Assembly: GCA_965112735.1 (NCBI GenBank) | Contig: OZ218965.1 | Coordinates: 2,108,001 to 2,172,000, forward strand | From: Phaeosaccion multiseriatum | Taxonomy: Eukaryota; Ochrophyta, other classes | Reading direction: 5' to 3' | DNA length: 64,000 bases | Shown here: positions 32,949-44,202 of the stretch, piece after piece | How the letters are laid out: each line of letters starts with the position of its first letter | How positions within the stretch are numbered: position 1 is the first letter of the stretch | Position numbers and translations under genes: made by a program | The notes under the pieces: generated by a model | Databases searched by the model: none | Seen by the model: the letters and a program-made list of their open reading frames with translations, nothing else | Told to the model about the DNA's origin: nothing

Positions 32949-33365
32949 ACCCTCTCTCTCTTCTCTCTCTCTCTGTCTGTCTCTCTCTCTCTCTCTCTTC
33001 TCCCTCCCTCTCTCTCTCTCTCTTCTGTCCTTGTTCATACTTCGGACCCTCTCTCGGCCCCCACCCTTCCGTAAGCAGCTCTATGGGCCCTGAACCAGGC
33101 GCATCCGACGAACAATTTAAGACAATTTGTGGAGTATGTGCAAGCGCAGAAGCGAATAGTCCCGCGGAGGAGAATCAGTGACAATGAAGTCATGAAGTTC
33201 GGTAAGCACATGACGCAGACCTTCGGCTGGGTGCGTATGAATCACAGCAGTTACTGCGATTTCTGCAGACGTATGGACACCCCGAGTAAGGATGCGCTAC
33301 GCTTCATCAACTACCTGCGGCAATTTGACGCCCCCAACCCTCGCAACCGTCGCCGGATGTGGTGA
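30993..33365 (+). CDS. Repeat protein, paralogue of the 27280-28726 gene (copy B)
   Basis: The exons are 30993-31063, 31144-31320, 31489-32199, 32565-32599 and 33079-33365, giving 426 residues. Exon 1 joins to give [20 protein letters not shown], aligning with copy A. Modules are [20 protein letters not shown], then [19 protein letters not shown] joined to [14 protein letters not shown], then [20 protein letters not shown]. The first two introns are at the same position and phase as in copy A. Two further introns split module two, one of them bounding a 35-base micro-exon, and are absent from copy A. The linker has an Asp/Glu run and a putative nuclear signal, KRKR. The linker also holds two copies of the dispersed GTATCACCAAC unit in frame. 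The tail is NRRRMW. Function unknown. Confidence 0.75.
32285..32372 (+). repeat. GTTG microsatellite in copy B intron
   Basis: GTTGGTTGG units between exons 31489-32199 and 32565-32599. Confidence 0.9.
32705..33030 (+). repeat. CT-rich microsatellite in copy B intron
   Basis: TCTCTC runs with CCCT interruptions lie upstream of the last exon and supply a long polypyrimidine tract. Confidence 0.9.
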
Positions 33366-34196
33366 GCGTCTGCCATTGATGAGTCCGAGGAGAGCAGAGG
33401 GTCCGCAGAGAATGTATACATCATTAGTCATTAGCCCCCCTTGGCAGAGAGAACCGCAGCGCAGACAGGAGCTGCAAACGGGAGCTGCCTTGAAGCTCGG
33501 GGGACAGCTTGAAGCTCGGCGGGCGGCTTGAAGCTGGGGGAGAAACGGTTACGAAGACGGTGCAAGCAATGAGGCGAGTGGGGCACTGCGGCCTTCCCCA
33601 CTGTCTGTGCCTTCCCCGCCGGTGATTGGTGTCTTTGCAACACTTGTCATGAGCATGATGGCTGCATCCTCGTCATTCTGTTGGGGGGGGGGGGGATCCT
33701 CAGCTCTGTCTGTCTGTCTGTCTGTCTGCCGCACCGACGCTGTGCCCGTGCTGGAGAGAAGCAAGAGGAAAGTTACGCATGTAAGTAAACAAGTAAGTAA
33801 GTGAGTAAGTGAGTGTAGTCAACGGGGCTGTGGTGAGATTGAAGCTGTCTGGCCTCTCCAGACAGAGAGAGCCTGCCCTTGAGAAGCCCTTCAGTACTAC
33901 AGAGTGGTGGTCAAGTGGACCAAGTAACAATTAAAGGATTAAAATTAAAGGATGCCGTATTTTTTCTCTCTCCCCAAGGGTACTTAAAGAAAACGACGTT
34001 TTCTTTAAGTACCCTTGCTCTCCCTCGCCAGTGCTACTCCTTCCTTTTCTATTCCTTGCACGGAGCCGCCCCAACAGCGACCGCTGAGTGAAGAGGAGGA
34101 GAGTGGCCTGGTCCTTCGCCCATCCACTGCCGCCCTTCGCCCATCCCCTCTTGTCTCCCCTCCCCTGGCCTGACCTGGTCTATCTCTTCTACTCGT
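33366..34196. other. Convergent intergenic region
   Basis: It lies between the 3' ends of copy B and the minus-strand coiled-coil gene. It holds a TCTG run (33711-33730), AAGTAAGTAA repeats (33781-33815) and the 41-base palindrome listed separately. No coding segment is supported. Confidence 0.4.
33976..34016. repeat. Perfect 41-base palindrome (20-base arms, 1-base centre)
   Basis: Arms are AAGGGTACTTAAAGAAAACG and its exact reverse complement around a single A. It lies between two convergent genes, so it could be a shared 3'-end hairpin or a small foldback insertion. Confidence 0.9.
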
Positions 34197-35767
34197 CTAG
34201 TAAGTGTCTCCTTCGTCGTCCGTCTCCCCCTCCTTAGAGTCGCTCTCAAAGTCTTCGTCGTCGTCGTCCTCCTCCTCCTCCCCTCCCCCTCCCCCTCCCC
34301 ATGCCCCAGCACCCTCCCTGCCCCTGTCCCCCCCCCAGGCGCTTCTCTCGCCGTCCCCCCTTGAACTGTGCAGCAGCCCTTCGTCCTTGAACTTGGTGGT
34401 TGCTTGGTGGGCTTTGTAACTGTCAAGCTCTAGCAGCATCTTGGCCAGCAAGTCCGTCTGGGGAAGGTGTGAGGGGGCATCGACAGACATAGACATACAT
34501 ACATATTTTCAGGCGTATCAATCAGCGTGTGTCCTCCTCCAAACGACACTTTGACGTGTCCTTCTCAGTGCTCCTCCCCCTTCCCCTTCCCGTTTGTAAC
34601 GTTTGAAACGCCAGCAGGGCAGTGCCCTCCCAGGCAGCACAGCGTCCTCCTCCCTCCACATTTCCAACGAGAATGAGACGTACGTAAAACAAGCACACAC
34701 AAAGACAGACCACGTGTCGCTCTCACCGCCGTCATGTCCGGCCTTCTCACTCCCTCCCTCCCTCCCTCCCTCCCTCTCACACTCACCTGTATGGTGAGGT
34801 CCCTGGTATCGTTCTCGAAGCCGTCCTTGCTGACCACCTGCTCGTTCATAAGCCTACGCGCCTCCATGGCCACCCATTGTCGCTCCTTCATACGCCTTTG
34901 TAGCCAGTTGCTGCCGTCCTCCACCACCAGGTCATCCTCCTCGTCGGACGAGTCTGGATTGCCGTCCGCCTCCAGCCACCTGAGCAGCAGGGAAGGAGGA
35001 GTGCACCAAGGGTGGGAGGGGGAGGGAGGTATAAGTAGGGAGGAGGGAGTCGAGGTGCCATCGGCCGTTAGCCGTGTCAGCTCTCCAAACTCAAACTAGC
35101 TCGAAAGCGCTACCCTTGAGGCCAGGCATGGTGGGACCCAAGAAGAAGACACATGACGACGCGGAGACAAAACAAGAAGCAGAGGGCGTTCTGTATGACA
35201 TGGCGCCCCTCCTCCCCTCCCTGTGCAGCAAGCACCCACAAGGCGTGCGCCATACAGTGCCATCATCATCATCGAAAGCGTCGAAAGTGTCAAGTACCAG
35301 AGGCATGACCTCTACTCACCTCCTGGCCTCGTCGAAGTCAACAAAGGCGTTGTATCTCCAGTACTTTGACCCCGGCATTTGTGAGTCTGGTCCGGCGGTG
35401 CTTCCTGCGCACGACAAGCATCGAGTGGATAGGGTGGTGCCGGGGAGGAGCATACGGGCAGGAGCATACACGTGTGGGTACTCCGGTGAGGGGGTGAATG
35501 TGGTGGAGGTGGAGAGCGTACTAGGAGAGCAAGTATACCTACGCTCATGACGCCCTGCCCCACGCACCCAAACGCCCACACGCCCACCCACGCACGCACG
35601 CACACACGCACGCACGCACACGTACCTGGCTTGGCCCACAGCTCGTCTGTGATTTTCTCCTGAATGCCGCTCCTGCTGGACATCCACACCGCCCGCTCCT
35701 CTGACAGAGAGCTCACCAGCTAAGGGGTGGCACACGGCCGGGTCCACAGACGACAGGCGACAGACAC

Positions 35768-35818
<51 letters not shown>

Positions 35819-36842
35819 GGCAGGCAGGCAGGCAGACACACAGACACACAGACAGACACACAGACAGACAGACACACAGACAGACAGGCAGGCAGGCAGG
35901 CAGGCAGACACACAGACACACAGACACACAGACAGACAGACAGACAGACAGGAGGACAGCACATCAGAGGGGCAGCGAGCGGAACAGGCGTTTGCATGTG
36001 GAAGGACGGGACTCTCAACCACAGAGGGACGCGAAAAAGAACACAGCGGAGTAGATACGCTTCTGATACACAAGTATGCCCGTATGCTTCTGATACGTAT
36101 GCCCACTCACGTCTCCTCGCATGGTCTGCATCTGTCGCTCGTCCTTGTCGCGGATGTCTTTCCGCTCCTGCAAGTAATCCTGTCGCTCTTTCTGCAAGCG
36201 GAGCCTGCGCAGCTCCCTTCGCTCCGCGTCCTCCTCTAACCGAATGCGCTTCAGCTCATTCTTGCGGTCCCTGTTTTTCAGGTTCTGAGAGAAAAGAGGG
36301 GGGGGGGGGGGTTACGTTCGAGTGGCCGTGATAACATGCGCGGGAAAAAGCACTCTGGCGCGGCAGGGAAGGGGGAGGGCCGCCGCTGGTGGGGCGTGGA
36401 CAAGATGAACACGAAACAAAGGCACCAAGTCGAGGAGGGTACTTGTACACAGACAACATACAGTATACGGTAGGGCGGGACACTGATTGGTGAGCTGGCT
36501 GTGGTGTTTTATGACACCAGCGTCGCAGAATGAGACTTGGGCGCGCCGCTCCCTGCCCTCCTCTCAATCCCCTTGAGACGCCACGATCATACACGCCTCT
36601 ATGCAACGTACCTGGATGTACTCAGACATCTGCGCTCGGTCATCGAGGCTCTGGGCCAGCTTGTACTCGAGCTCAAACTTCTTCCGCACCAGCTTGAGGG
36701 CCCTGCGGTAGCGCTTCCGCTCGCTTGTGTAGGGGGTGTCCGGGTGATTCTTTTTGCGCTGCCCTTTCGGTTTGGGCCACAGCTCCAGAGGCTTCTGGTA
36801 TCTACGTGCGCCCCCCCCCTCTCCTGTCTCTACTGTGGACAT
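34197..36842 (-). CDS. Coiled-coil protein of unknown function
   Basis: Exons in gene order are 36842-36612 (ATG), 36284-36111, 35719-35626, 35386-35320, 34979-34787 and 34457-34197 (TAG). All phases agree, giving 339 residues. The N-terminal half is basic ([19 protein letters not shown]), followed by a long Lys/Arg/Glu/Gln coiled coil, then the aromatic block [20 protein letters not shown], an Asp/Glu patch, the helix [20 protein letters not shown] and an acidic tail. No catalytic motif is seen and I do not recognise the family. The N-terminus is uncertain: an alternative upstream exon ending at 37144 has a good donor and joins in phase, giving [15 protein letters not shown] instead of the ATG start. 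Confidence 0.7.
35758..35955. repeat. CAGA/CAGG tetranucleotide array
   Basis: CAGACAGA units with CAGGCAGG and CACAGACA blocks in the intron between exons 36284-36111 and 35719-35626. Confidence 0.9.
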
Positions 36843-37769
36843 CGCTGGTCCGCCCTCCCCTCCTTCTGTGCTGAAATGGGCCCCCTGCGTCTAGGCAGAT
36901 GGAAAAAGGAGAGAGGGGAGAGAGAGGAAGAGTCAAAATGGGGATATAAATCCACCCGCGCTGCCCGACAACAGCCTCCATGCAGCCCCGACATGAATGA
37001 AATGAGGGAGCAGTGAAGCCACCTTATGGCCATAAAGGATGGGAAGGCTGTCATCCAGCTGCTCCGTCCAGCTGCTCCATCCAGCTGCTCAACACAAGAT
37101 TTCCCCCCTCCATGATCGAGACGAATTGGCTGCAATGCCTCACCTTGCGCACCCCCCGACAAGCTCCACCCACCGCGTAACTACAAACCGGTGCCACGCA
37201 AGCCCGATGCCGTAGTCTTCCTCTTGCAGCCGCCGCTGCTGCCGCTGCCACTGCCGCTCCTCTCGAGCCAGCCATGGTCATCGTCAAAGGACCAGTGGAC
37301 CTCCTTCAGAGAGAGCTGTGCACCCCACAGCAGCGGCACCCACCGCAGCAGCTGCCGAACGACTGCACCGAGCCGCTGATGCTTTCAATCCTTCTCTCAG
37401 GCTGAAGCACGAAGACCTCCTAGAGAAAGCAAAAACGGAGCCGAAATTGAAATCAGGCCCCGAAACCACTTGTTCAGGCCTGAATCGTATGCGTTTACAT
37501 TGCGGCAGAGAGAGGGGATGGTGTGCCTCTCGTTGGCAGAGGATGGGCACAAAGAGAGGCAGCAGGAGCGGATCCTTCCTGTGCTTGAGACCGTGGTCGT
37601 CTGCTGCGTTTGTCAGCGCAGCCTTCGCAAGGCATGATGTCGTAAGTCCGCGTCTTTTAGCCCCCCCTCTGTTATTCTTGACACACCCTCGAGCAACGAA
37701 AGAGGCGGATAGTGGGTATAGGAGGTTGCTTATTATACCGCTGGAGGAGTGGAACGAGTGGAAGGAAGC
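36843..37769. promoter_or_regulatory. Upstream region between divergent genes, possibly with extra minus-strand exons
   Basis: It separates the coiled-coil gene from the Gln-rich gene. Minus-strand frames near 37144-37260 and 37260-37400 look protein-like (EEDYGIGLAWHRFVVTRW; WGAQLSLKEVHWSFDDDHGW) but are in different frames with no visible splice between them. Otherwise it is inferred to hold two promoters. Confidence 0.35.
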
Positions 37770-40700
37770 ATGGCCTCCATAGAGGCGGCGGCGAAGGCGG
37801 CGGCGCTCGAAGATGGGCTTGTCGTGGACGCCGCCCTTTATAAGCCCCCGCAGACGCTACCTCAGCCGGTCCTGGCGCAGCCGCAGCAGCCGCTGCCACA
37901 GGCCCCGCCGCAGCAACAACAGCCGCTCCAGCAACAGACGCTACTGCAGCAGCAACAGGGTCTATTGCAGCAAGTCACTCCTCAGCCAGCCCAGGTCGCG
38001 CAGCCAGCCCAGGTCGGGCAGCCCGCACAGGTCGCGCAGCAGCAGCAACAACAGCAAGCACAACCACAGCAGGTGCAACAGCAAGCACAACCACAACAAC
38101 AAGCGACAGCACAAGCACAACCACAACAACAAGTAGCACAAGCACAACAAGTAGCACAAGCAGGACAACAACAGCAACAATCACAACAACAAGCAACAGC
38201 ACAAGCGCAACAAGTACAACAATCGCAACAGGTACAACAAACAGCACAGCAACAGCAACAATCTCAACAAATAGCGACAGCACAAGTAGCACAAGCGCAA
38301 CAGGTACAACAAGCAGCACAAGCACAACAACAGCAACAAGTACAACAACAGCAACAAGCAGCACAAGCAGCACAAGTAGCACAAGCACAACAGATACAAC
38401 AGCAACAACAGCAATTGCAGCAGCAGCAGATGCGACAACAACAAGCGCAGCTCCCGGTACCTCAGCCGCTGCTGCCTCCTACGCCGCAGTTTCCGAACTA
38501 CACCGTCGCTGTGCCCGCTCCGAGCTCGAACCGACCCACCGACGCCAGCGCCAGGGGAACCAGCAGCGGCAGCGGAGCGGGGACTGGGAGCAGCAGCGCT
38601 ACCAATAGCACAAAGAAAGGGGTGGGTCTGCGCAGAGGCAAGTGGACGCCTGAGGAAGAGGCGTACGCGAACAGACTGATTCAGGAGTTTAAGAGCGGCC
38701 TCCTGCCCCTGACGGACGGCACCACACTGCGCACCTTCCTCAGCAAGCTGCTGAACTGCGACCCTATGCGCATCAGCAAAAAGTTTGTGGGGAGCAATTG
38801 CATTGGCAAGCAGGTGTTCCGGCGGCGGCAGGCGGAGATGGACCGCCTGACTCCGCGTGACATTGAGCAAAGCCGCAAGGAGCTTGCCGACTTGGAGCGG
38901 AGATTCCTCGAGCGAGTGGCACAGACCAACCGCTGCAAAAACTCAGCGGCCTCTCCCGTGCCCACGTCGCTCAAGGCAGGAGGGAGCACGACCATGCAGC
39001 TGCCTGGCGGGGGCGGAGCGGGTGGGGCCATGGGCGGGCAGCACGCGGGCGGAGGGGGGTTGAGTGGTGGCGGGGCGGCTGGGAATGGGCTAGCAGGGGG
39101 CGCGGGTTCGAATACGAGTCGGCCCAGTGGCTCGCTGGTCCGCAAGCTGGGGCAGGGAGGGACCTACGCAGGCTCGGTGGTTGCTCCCTGGATGCTGCCT
39201 CCGGCACTCATGGCAAGGGCGCAGCAGAACGGCGCTCCACGCACGGTGCAGCAGGGAGGGCTAGCACTTGGACAGGCACTTGGGCAGCACACGGCAGCAG
39301 GGATGCAGGCGGTGGGCAACGCGGCTTTGGGCCCTGCGGGTTCGATGATGCTCATGGCTCCCTCTTTGAGCCCTTTGGCCCCTCTTGGGGGGTTGGTTGG
39401 AGGTGTTAACCAGGTGCTACTGCAACCCAATGGAGCAGCAGCAAACGGCGCGGTTGTGAGGGCGGCAGGGACAGGGCAGCAGCAGCAGTTGGCGCAGTTG
39501 GGCGCCTTGGGGGGGACGGGGTTCTTGATGGGATTGCCTTCGAATCCAGCAGCGGTGCTGGCGGCACCTCTGCCGGCCGCTGGGGCATACATCAAGACCG
39601 AGGGAGTGGGCAGCAGCGCAGGCACGTCACAAGGGGTAGCAGCGGCGCCCGCAGGGACCATGGTGAGCACGGCAACAGGTCCGCAGCAGTTGGTGATACA
39701 GCAGCACCTTGGGGCTCAGACCGCACCCGCACCCGTGGGGGGGGGAGGGGCAGCAGGAGGGGCAGCTGGAGGGGCAGCAGCAGGAGCCGCAGCAGCCGCC
39801 GGAGCAGCGGCAGTCACGGCAGCAGGAGCAGGAGCAGGAATAGGAGCGTCAGCGGACATGCTGCGCACTTGCTCAACAGACGCGCTGGCTTTGTTAGACT
39901 TGCCGCATGTCAGCTCCTGCAACAGTCTCAGCAGCATGGGCATGACGGGGGGCGGATCGGAGGGAGCGAATAGCGCAGAGGGGCTCAGCGGAGCAGGAAC
40001 AGGAACAGGAGCAGTAGGTGAGGGAAAGGGCAGAGCCAAGGACAAGGACTGGATGCCGCTAGGCCAAGACGACGGTTTGCCCGGAGCAAGCTCGGGCTTG
40101 GGGTCCACTCCGGCGGCGGCGGTGGCGAACTTTATGCCGCGCAACACGTCCGTGGAGGACTTTCTCTCTCTTGTGCAGTCTGGAGACATCCCGCCGCCGG
40201 ACCATCACGCCCGAGGGGGCTCGGGGGCCATGTGGAGCGAGGGTTCCGTGGAGTCAGCAGCCGCTCCCACTGCCTCCGCCACGGCATCCGCCTCTGCTGC
40301 GACTGCCACCACTTCCCCTTCCACGACCGCAGCTGCTGCCCCTGCAGCCACGGCGAGCGGGGGGCAGGACGGGATGCAGGGCGGCAGCGGAAATATAGAT
40401 AGCACCGCGACAGTAGCGCCAGTGACAGCGTCAGCGACAGCGTCAGCGACAGCGTCAGCGACAGCGTCAGCCCCCGTCACAGCAGCAGCGCCATCAGCAG
40501 TAACACCAGTAGCAGTCACACCAGTAGCAGTCACAGCAGCAGCACCAGCAGCACCAGCAACTCCCGAGGCAACAGTAGCAGTAGCAGCAGCAGCACCACC
40601 ACCACCACCACCACCAGCAGTAGAAGTAGCGTCAGCATCAGTAGCAGCAGCAGCAGCAGTAGTAGCACGAGCAGCACCAGCAGCACCAGCAGTACCAGCA

Positions 40701-40916
40701 GCACCAGCAGCACCAGCAACTCCCGAGGCACCAGCAACTCCCGAGGCACCACCACCACCAGCAGCAGCAGCAAGAGGAGCAGGGGAGAAGGCGAAGGACG
40801 GCCCATCACCCAAGGGGGGGAGCGCGACGAAGGACAAGGACAAAGCACCTGCTCCAAAGCGGCAGCGGAGCTCTCCCAGGAAGGAAAGGGGCGCAGCGGC
40901 CATGGCCAATCGATAA
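37770..40916 (+). CDS. Gln/Ala-rich nuclear protein with stramenopile-type SANT/Myb-like DNA-binding region
   Basis: A single exon encodes 1,048 residues; the start is the ATG at 37770 (MASIEAAAKAAAL). Residues about 40-230 are Gln-rich with Ala and Val. Residues about 286-385 form the only conserved region, starting GKWTPEEEAYANRLIQEF, then CDPMRISKKFVG and IGKQVFRRRQAEM, followed by a helix. I recall this W-T-x-E-E-E...M-R-I-S-K-K-F block as common in diatoms and other stramenopiles, where it is predicted to bind DNA. The rest is Gly, Ala, Thr, Pro low complexity with an acidic-aromatic patch (NTSVEDFLSLVQSGDIPPP) and a basic tail. The likely role is a transcription regulator with a Gln-rich activation region, by inference. 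Codon CAA dominates the Gln tract while CAG dominates near it, suggesting local repeat expansion. The dispersed TTGGTGATACAG unit sits in frame near 39687. Confidence 0.85.
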   Translation: MASIEAAAKAAALEDGLVVDAALYKPPQTLPQPVLAQPQQPLPQAPPQQQQPLQQQTLLQQQQGLLQQVTPQPAQVAQPAQVGQPAQVAQQQQQQQAQPQQVQQQAQPQQQATAQAQPQQQVAQAQQVAQAGQQQQQSQQQATAQAQQVQQSQQVQQTAQQQQQSQQIATAQVAQAQQVQQAAQAQQQQQVQQQQQAAQAAQVAQAQQIQQQQQQLQQQQMRQQQAQLPVPQPLLPPTPQFPNYTVAVPAPSSNRPTDASARGTSSGSGAGTGSSSATNSTKKGVGLRRGKWTPEEEAYANRLIQEFKSGLLPLTDGTTLRTFLSKLLNCDPMRISKKFVGSNCIGKQVFRRRQAEMDRLTPRDIEQSRKELADLERRFLERVAQTNRCKNSAASPVPTSLKAGGSTTMQLPGGGGAGGAMGGQHAGGGGLSGGGAAGNGLAGGAGSNTSRPSGSLVRKLGQGGTYAGSVVAPWMLPPALMARAQQNGAPRTVQQGGLALGQALGQHTAAGMQAVGNAALGPAGSMMLMAPSLSPLAPLGGLVGGVNQVLLQPNGAAANGAVVRAAGTGQQQQLAQLGALGGTGFLMGLPSNPAAVLAAPLPAAGAYIKTEGVGSSAGTSQGVAAAPAGTMVSTATGPQQLVIQQHLGAQTAPAPVGGGGAAGGAAGGAAAGAAAAAGAAAVTAAGAGAGIGASADMLRTCSTDALALLDLPHVSSCNSLSSMGMTGGGSEGANSAEGLSGAGTGTGAVGEGKGRAKDKDWMPLGQDDGLPGASSGLGSTPAAAVANFMPRNTSVEDFLSLVQSGDIPPPDHHARGGSGAMWSEGSVESAAAPTASATASASAATATTSPSTTAAAAPAATASGGQDGMQGGSGNIDSTATVAPVTASATASATASATASAPVTAAAPSAVTPVAVTPVAVTAAAPAAPATPEATVAVAAAAPPPPPPPAVEVASASVAAAAAVVARAAPAAPAVPAAPAAPATPEAPATPEAPPPPAAAARGAGEKAKDGPSPKGGSATKDKDKAPAPKRQRSSPRKERGAAAMANR

Positions 40917-41638
40917 CACGGGCGGGTACTTGCCATGCCATTGTCAGGCATCGCGAATATACTGACAAATAGATACGAAGTACAAAATAAATCTTGCTGT
41001 TCCTTCTTATACTATACACATCACTCGTCTCCTATCCAAAGAGAAACGGTAAAGAATCTTCTATGCCTAGGGGAGAAGGGGGGCCCCTCATCTTACCTCG
41101 CTACCACCCCCCCTGCCATGACAAGAAAGCCAACAAATTAGAGCGGTGACGCGGGCAGCGGGGGCACCTGTCTCTTGTTGCACAAGCTTCAAGCTTCCCT
41201 CGCTTCTGCATAAGCACGACCGGAGTCGACGCATTTCATCAGGCTATGATGCCTTACCCCACAGGGGTGTCATCACCTGATGGAAGTGAGTGGGTCGGCT
41301 CCGGAGCTGCTTAGCTAGTACAGCTGCTTCCTCAGAAGCGAGGGAGACGCGGCAACAATGCGCAACGCACCGACCCGCTCTCCGCTCTCCACCCTCCGCC
41401 CTCCACCCTCCGGCCCCCGCGCTCACAACGCCAAGTCCCACGACTCCACCACCGCCCACCGCCACGACCACTACCGCTCGAGACATTCGAGAAGGGGGAG
41501 GGACGGAGCTGCTCTCCTGCCGCTGCTGGAGCTGCTGTATCACCAACTGCTGGAGCTGCTGGATGATGGACCCTACACTCCTCCTCTGCCCTCTGCCCTC
41601 TGCCCACTAACACAGCCTCCCGCCTCCAGCCGACCTTG

Positions 41639-41674
<36 letters not shown>

Positions 41675-41682
41675 CCAAAGCC
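40917..41682. other. Convergent intergenic region
   Basis: It lies between the 3' ends of the Gln-rich gene and the RAP gene. An AT-rich patch at 40960-41010 may hold 3'-end signals. A GCTGTATCACCAACTGC copy lies at 41530 and a CCTG run (41637-41676) abuts the RAP stop. Frames here are low complexity and not supported as genes. Confidence 0.4.
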
Positions 41683-42505
41683 TCAGTCGAAGCGAGTTGT
41701 CTTGGCGACCTTGGCCGGGGGCGCAAAGTTACTCCAGTCCCTTTGACCAAACATGAGTGTGCGCTCGATGCCCAGCTTCCTCTGCAAGTAGCGTTTCTTC
41801 TCCATGGAGGCCCAGAACGGAACGGGGTCCCACTCGAAGAAAGGGATCTGTACCACCTCGTAGTGCAGAGAGCGCAGGATGCGGTGCTTCAGCTCCGTAG
41901 GACCGAGGTTGCGGCGTGTGTTGCGTGTGAAGTGGTCGGGCCCGTCGATCTCCACGGCCACGCGCATCTCCACCTGAGGGGCACAGAAAGAGTGAGTGGT
42001 GAGGGCGTGCGAGAGTGAGTTTGTGGTCACTGGGCGAGACTGAATGAGTGAGTGAGTGAGTGAGTGAGTGAGGTAAGTCAGCAAAGTGGAGAGAGCAAGA
42101 GAAGGCAAGGAGAGGACCCGGGGCCAGATGTGTGGCCCACACGCTCGGTTCGTTGCAATACACATATGAATCGATCGAAAAACTGTCGGCTCAAGACAGG
42201 GAAGGATTCACTCCCGCCCATACGAGAGCTCAGCAGGGAAGGAGGAGAGAGAGAGAGGGAGAGGGAGGAGAGAGAGAGAGGGAGAGGGAGGAGAGAGAGA
42301 GAGAGAGGGAAAGGGAGGAGAGAGAGAGAGGGAGAGGGAGGAGAGAGAGAGAGAGAGAGGGAGACAATGATGGTTGTAACGTTGAGCGCTTGTGCCTTGC
42401 GCGCCACACGTTGCTGGTGGGCAAGCATGCATGAACATGCAAAGCCCAAAAGACGCAACACAGAGCAATTTCAAAGGAGATGAAAGCACTCTGTTGAAAG
42501 TCGCC

Positions 42506-42536
<31 letters not shown>

Positions 42537-44156
42537 GCACGCACACACACACGCACGCACACACGCACCTGCTCTGACGCAGTTCCAGCGGCGGCCGTGG
42601 CAGCGACCACAGAAGAAGAGGGCTCCACATCTCCGGCGGCGGACAGAGGCAGAGCAGAGTCGCCAGAGCCATCGCTCGAGACGTCGGTAGAGGCCGCGGC
42701 TGATGCAGCGGCAGGGTCCAGTTCCACAGCCTCACTACTACGACAACCACTAGAGTCAATACGACTAACACCATTGTCACGACCACTGTCGCTGCTGCCC
42801 TTGCTGCCCTTGCGCCCGCCGAATACCCTCCCCCCTTCCTTGAAGACCCGCCCCCCGTCCTTGATGCCCACCCCGACGATGGAGATGTCAATGTCGTGAG
42901 AGCACTCATTGCAGTGCTGAACGCGCATGAGCAGAAGCATCTTGGACACGCTCAAGTGACGCATGCTCGACCTCTTGTGGCGAGCCTTCTCCGCGGCCCA
43001 AGCGTCGCGCAGGCGGCACAAGAAGCGGTCCGAGACCTGCTTGAAGGCCAGCGGGATGACGGACGAGTACACCAGCCACACCTGACAGAGAGGGAGAGAG
43101 AGAGAGAAGAGAGACAGAGAGACAGAGACAGAGACAGAGACAGAGACGGAGACGGAGACAGAGAGAGGGGGGGGAGACAGAGAGAGACAGACAGAGGGAA
43201 AAAGAGACAAGAGAGAGAAGCGAGAGAGAGAAGAGGGAGACAGAGAAGAGAGACACATACAGAGAGGGGGGGGGGGAATTCGCCCAATAGGAATGAGTGA
43301 GTGCACAGACGAACACAAGAGGGCATAGCACACTAGGGTCGGGGGGCGGGGGCGGGAGTGGCCAACCGACCAACCGGTCTACCTGATAGAGCTGCCGCAT
43401 CTCCATCTCCGGAACCTCCTCTTCCCTCTCCTCGAGCTGACGGAAGATGGCGCCAATCAGTCCCGCCTCGGGCAGCTCGAGCACGGCAAGCGCCCATGCA
43501 AGATTGGCCAGCTCCTGCATGCGAGAAGGAGCGAAGTTGGGTAGTTGGTGGTATGCCAGGGGGTGGCGGGGGGTGACGCAGATAGGTTGGTTACAGCGCG
43601 GCAAGCGTGCGAAACAGAGTGGTGCCACCCTTCCCCGTTCCACACCCTCAAGCCACAGTTTCAAAAGGGATTTTGGCTTCTCCTCTCCGACCCCTCACCC
43701 CTCAAGTCCCAAAATCATACACACATACACACGCTCACTCACACCCACCCACACACACACACACTCACCCACCCACCCACCCACACACACACACCCACAC
43801 ATACACACACCCACACCCACACACCTGCACTTTCATGCCCCCCCTCTGCACGGCCGGTCCCACTGCCCTGGGCAGGGCCTTGAGGAAGGCTGCGTCCTTA
43901 AAGTCGAGGCGAGCGAAGGCCCACGCCATGTTGCTGAGCTCCCTCGCAGAGAAGCGCCGCACCCCCCTGCACACGTGCTGCGCGAGGAGGGACAGGAGCT
44001 CCGCGTCGTCCCAACCCATCTTCGCCATACCTGTGCGTGTGTGTGAGAGAGGAATAGGGAGAGAGAGAGAGAGAGAGAGAGGGGGAGAAGAGAGAGAGAG
44101 AGGGAGAGGGAGAGAGAGAGGGGGAGAGGGAGAGGGAGAAGAGAGAGGGAGAGGGA

Positions 44157-44202
<46 letters not shown>

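Noticed and set aside
41244-41613. Overlapping frames on both strands between the Gln-rich and RAP genes
   Set aside because: Gly/Val or Pro/Ser low complexity, convergent intergenic position, no splice or domain support.
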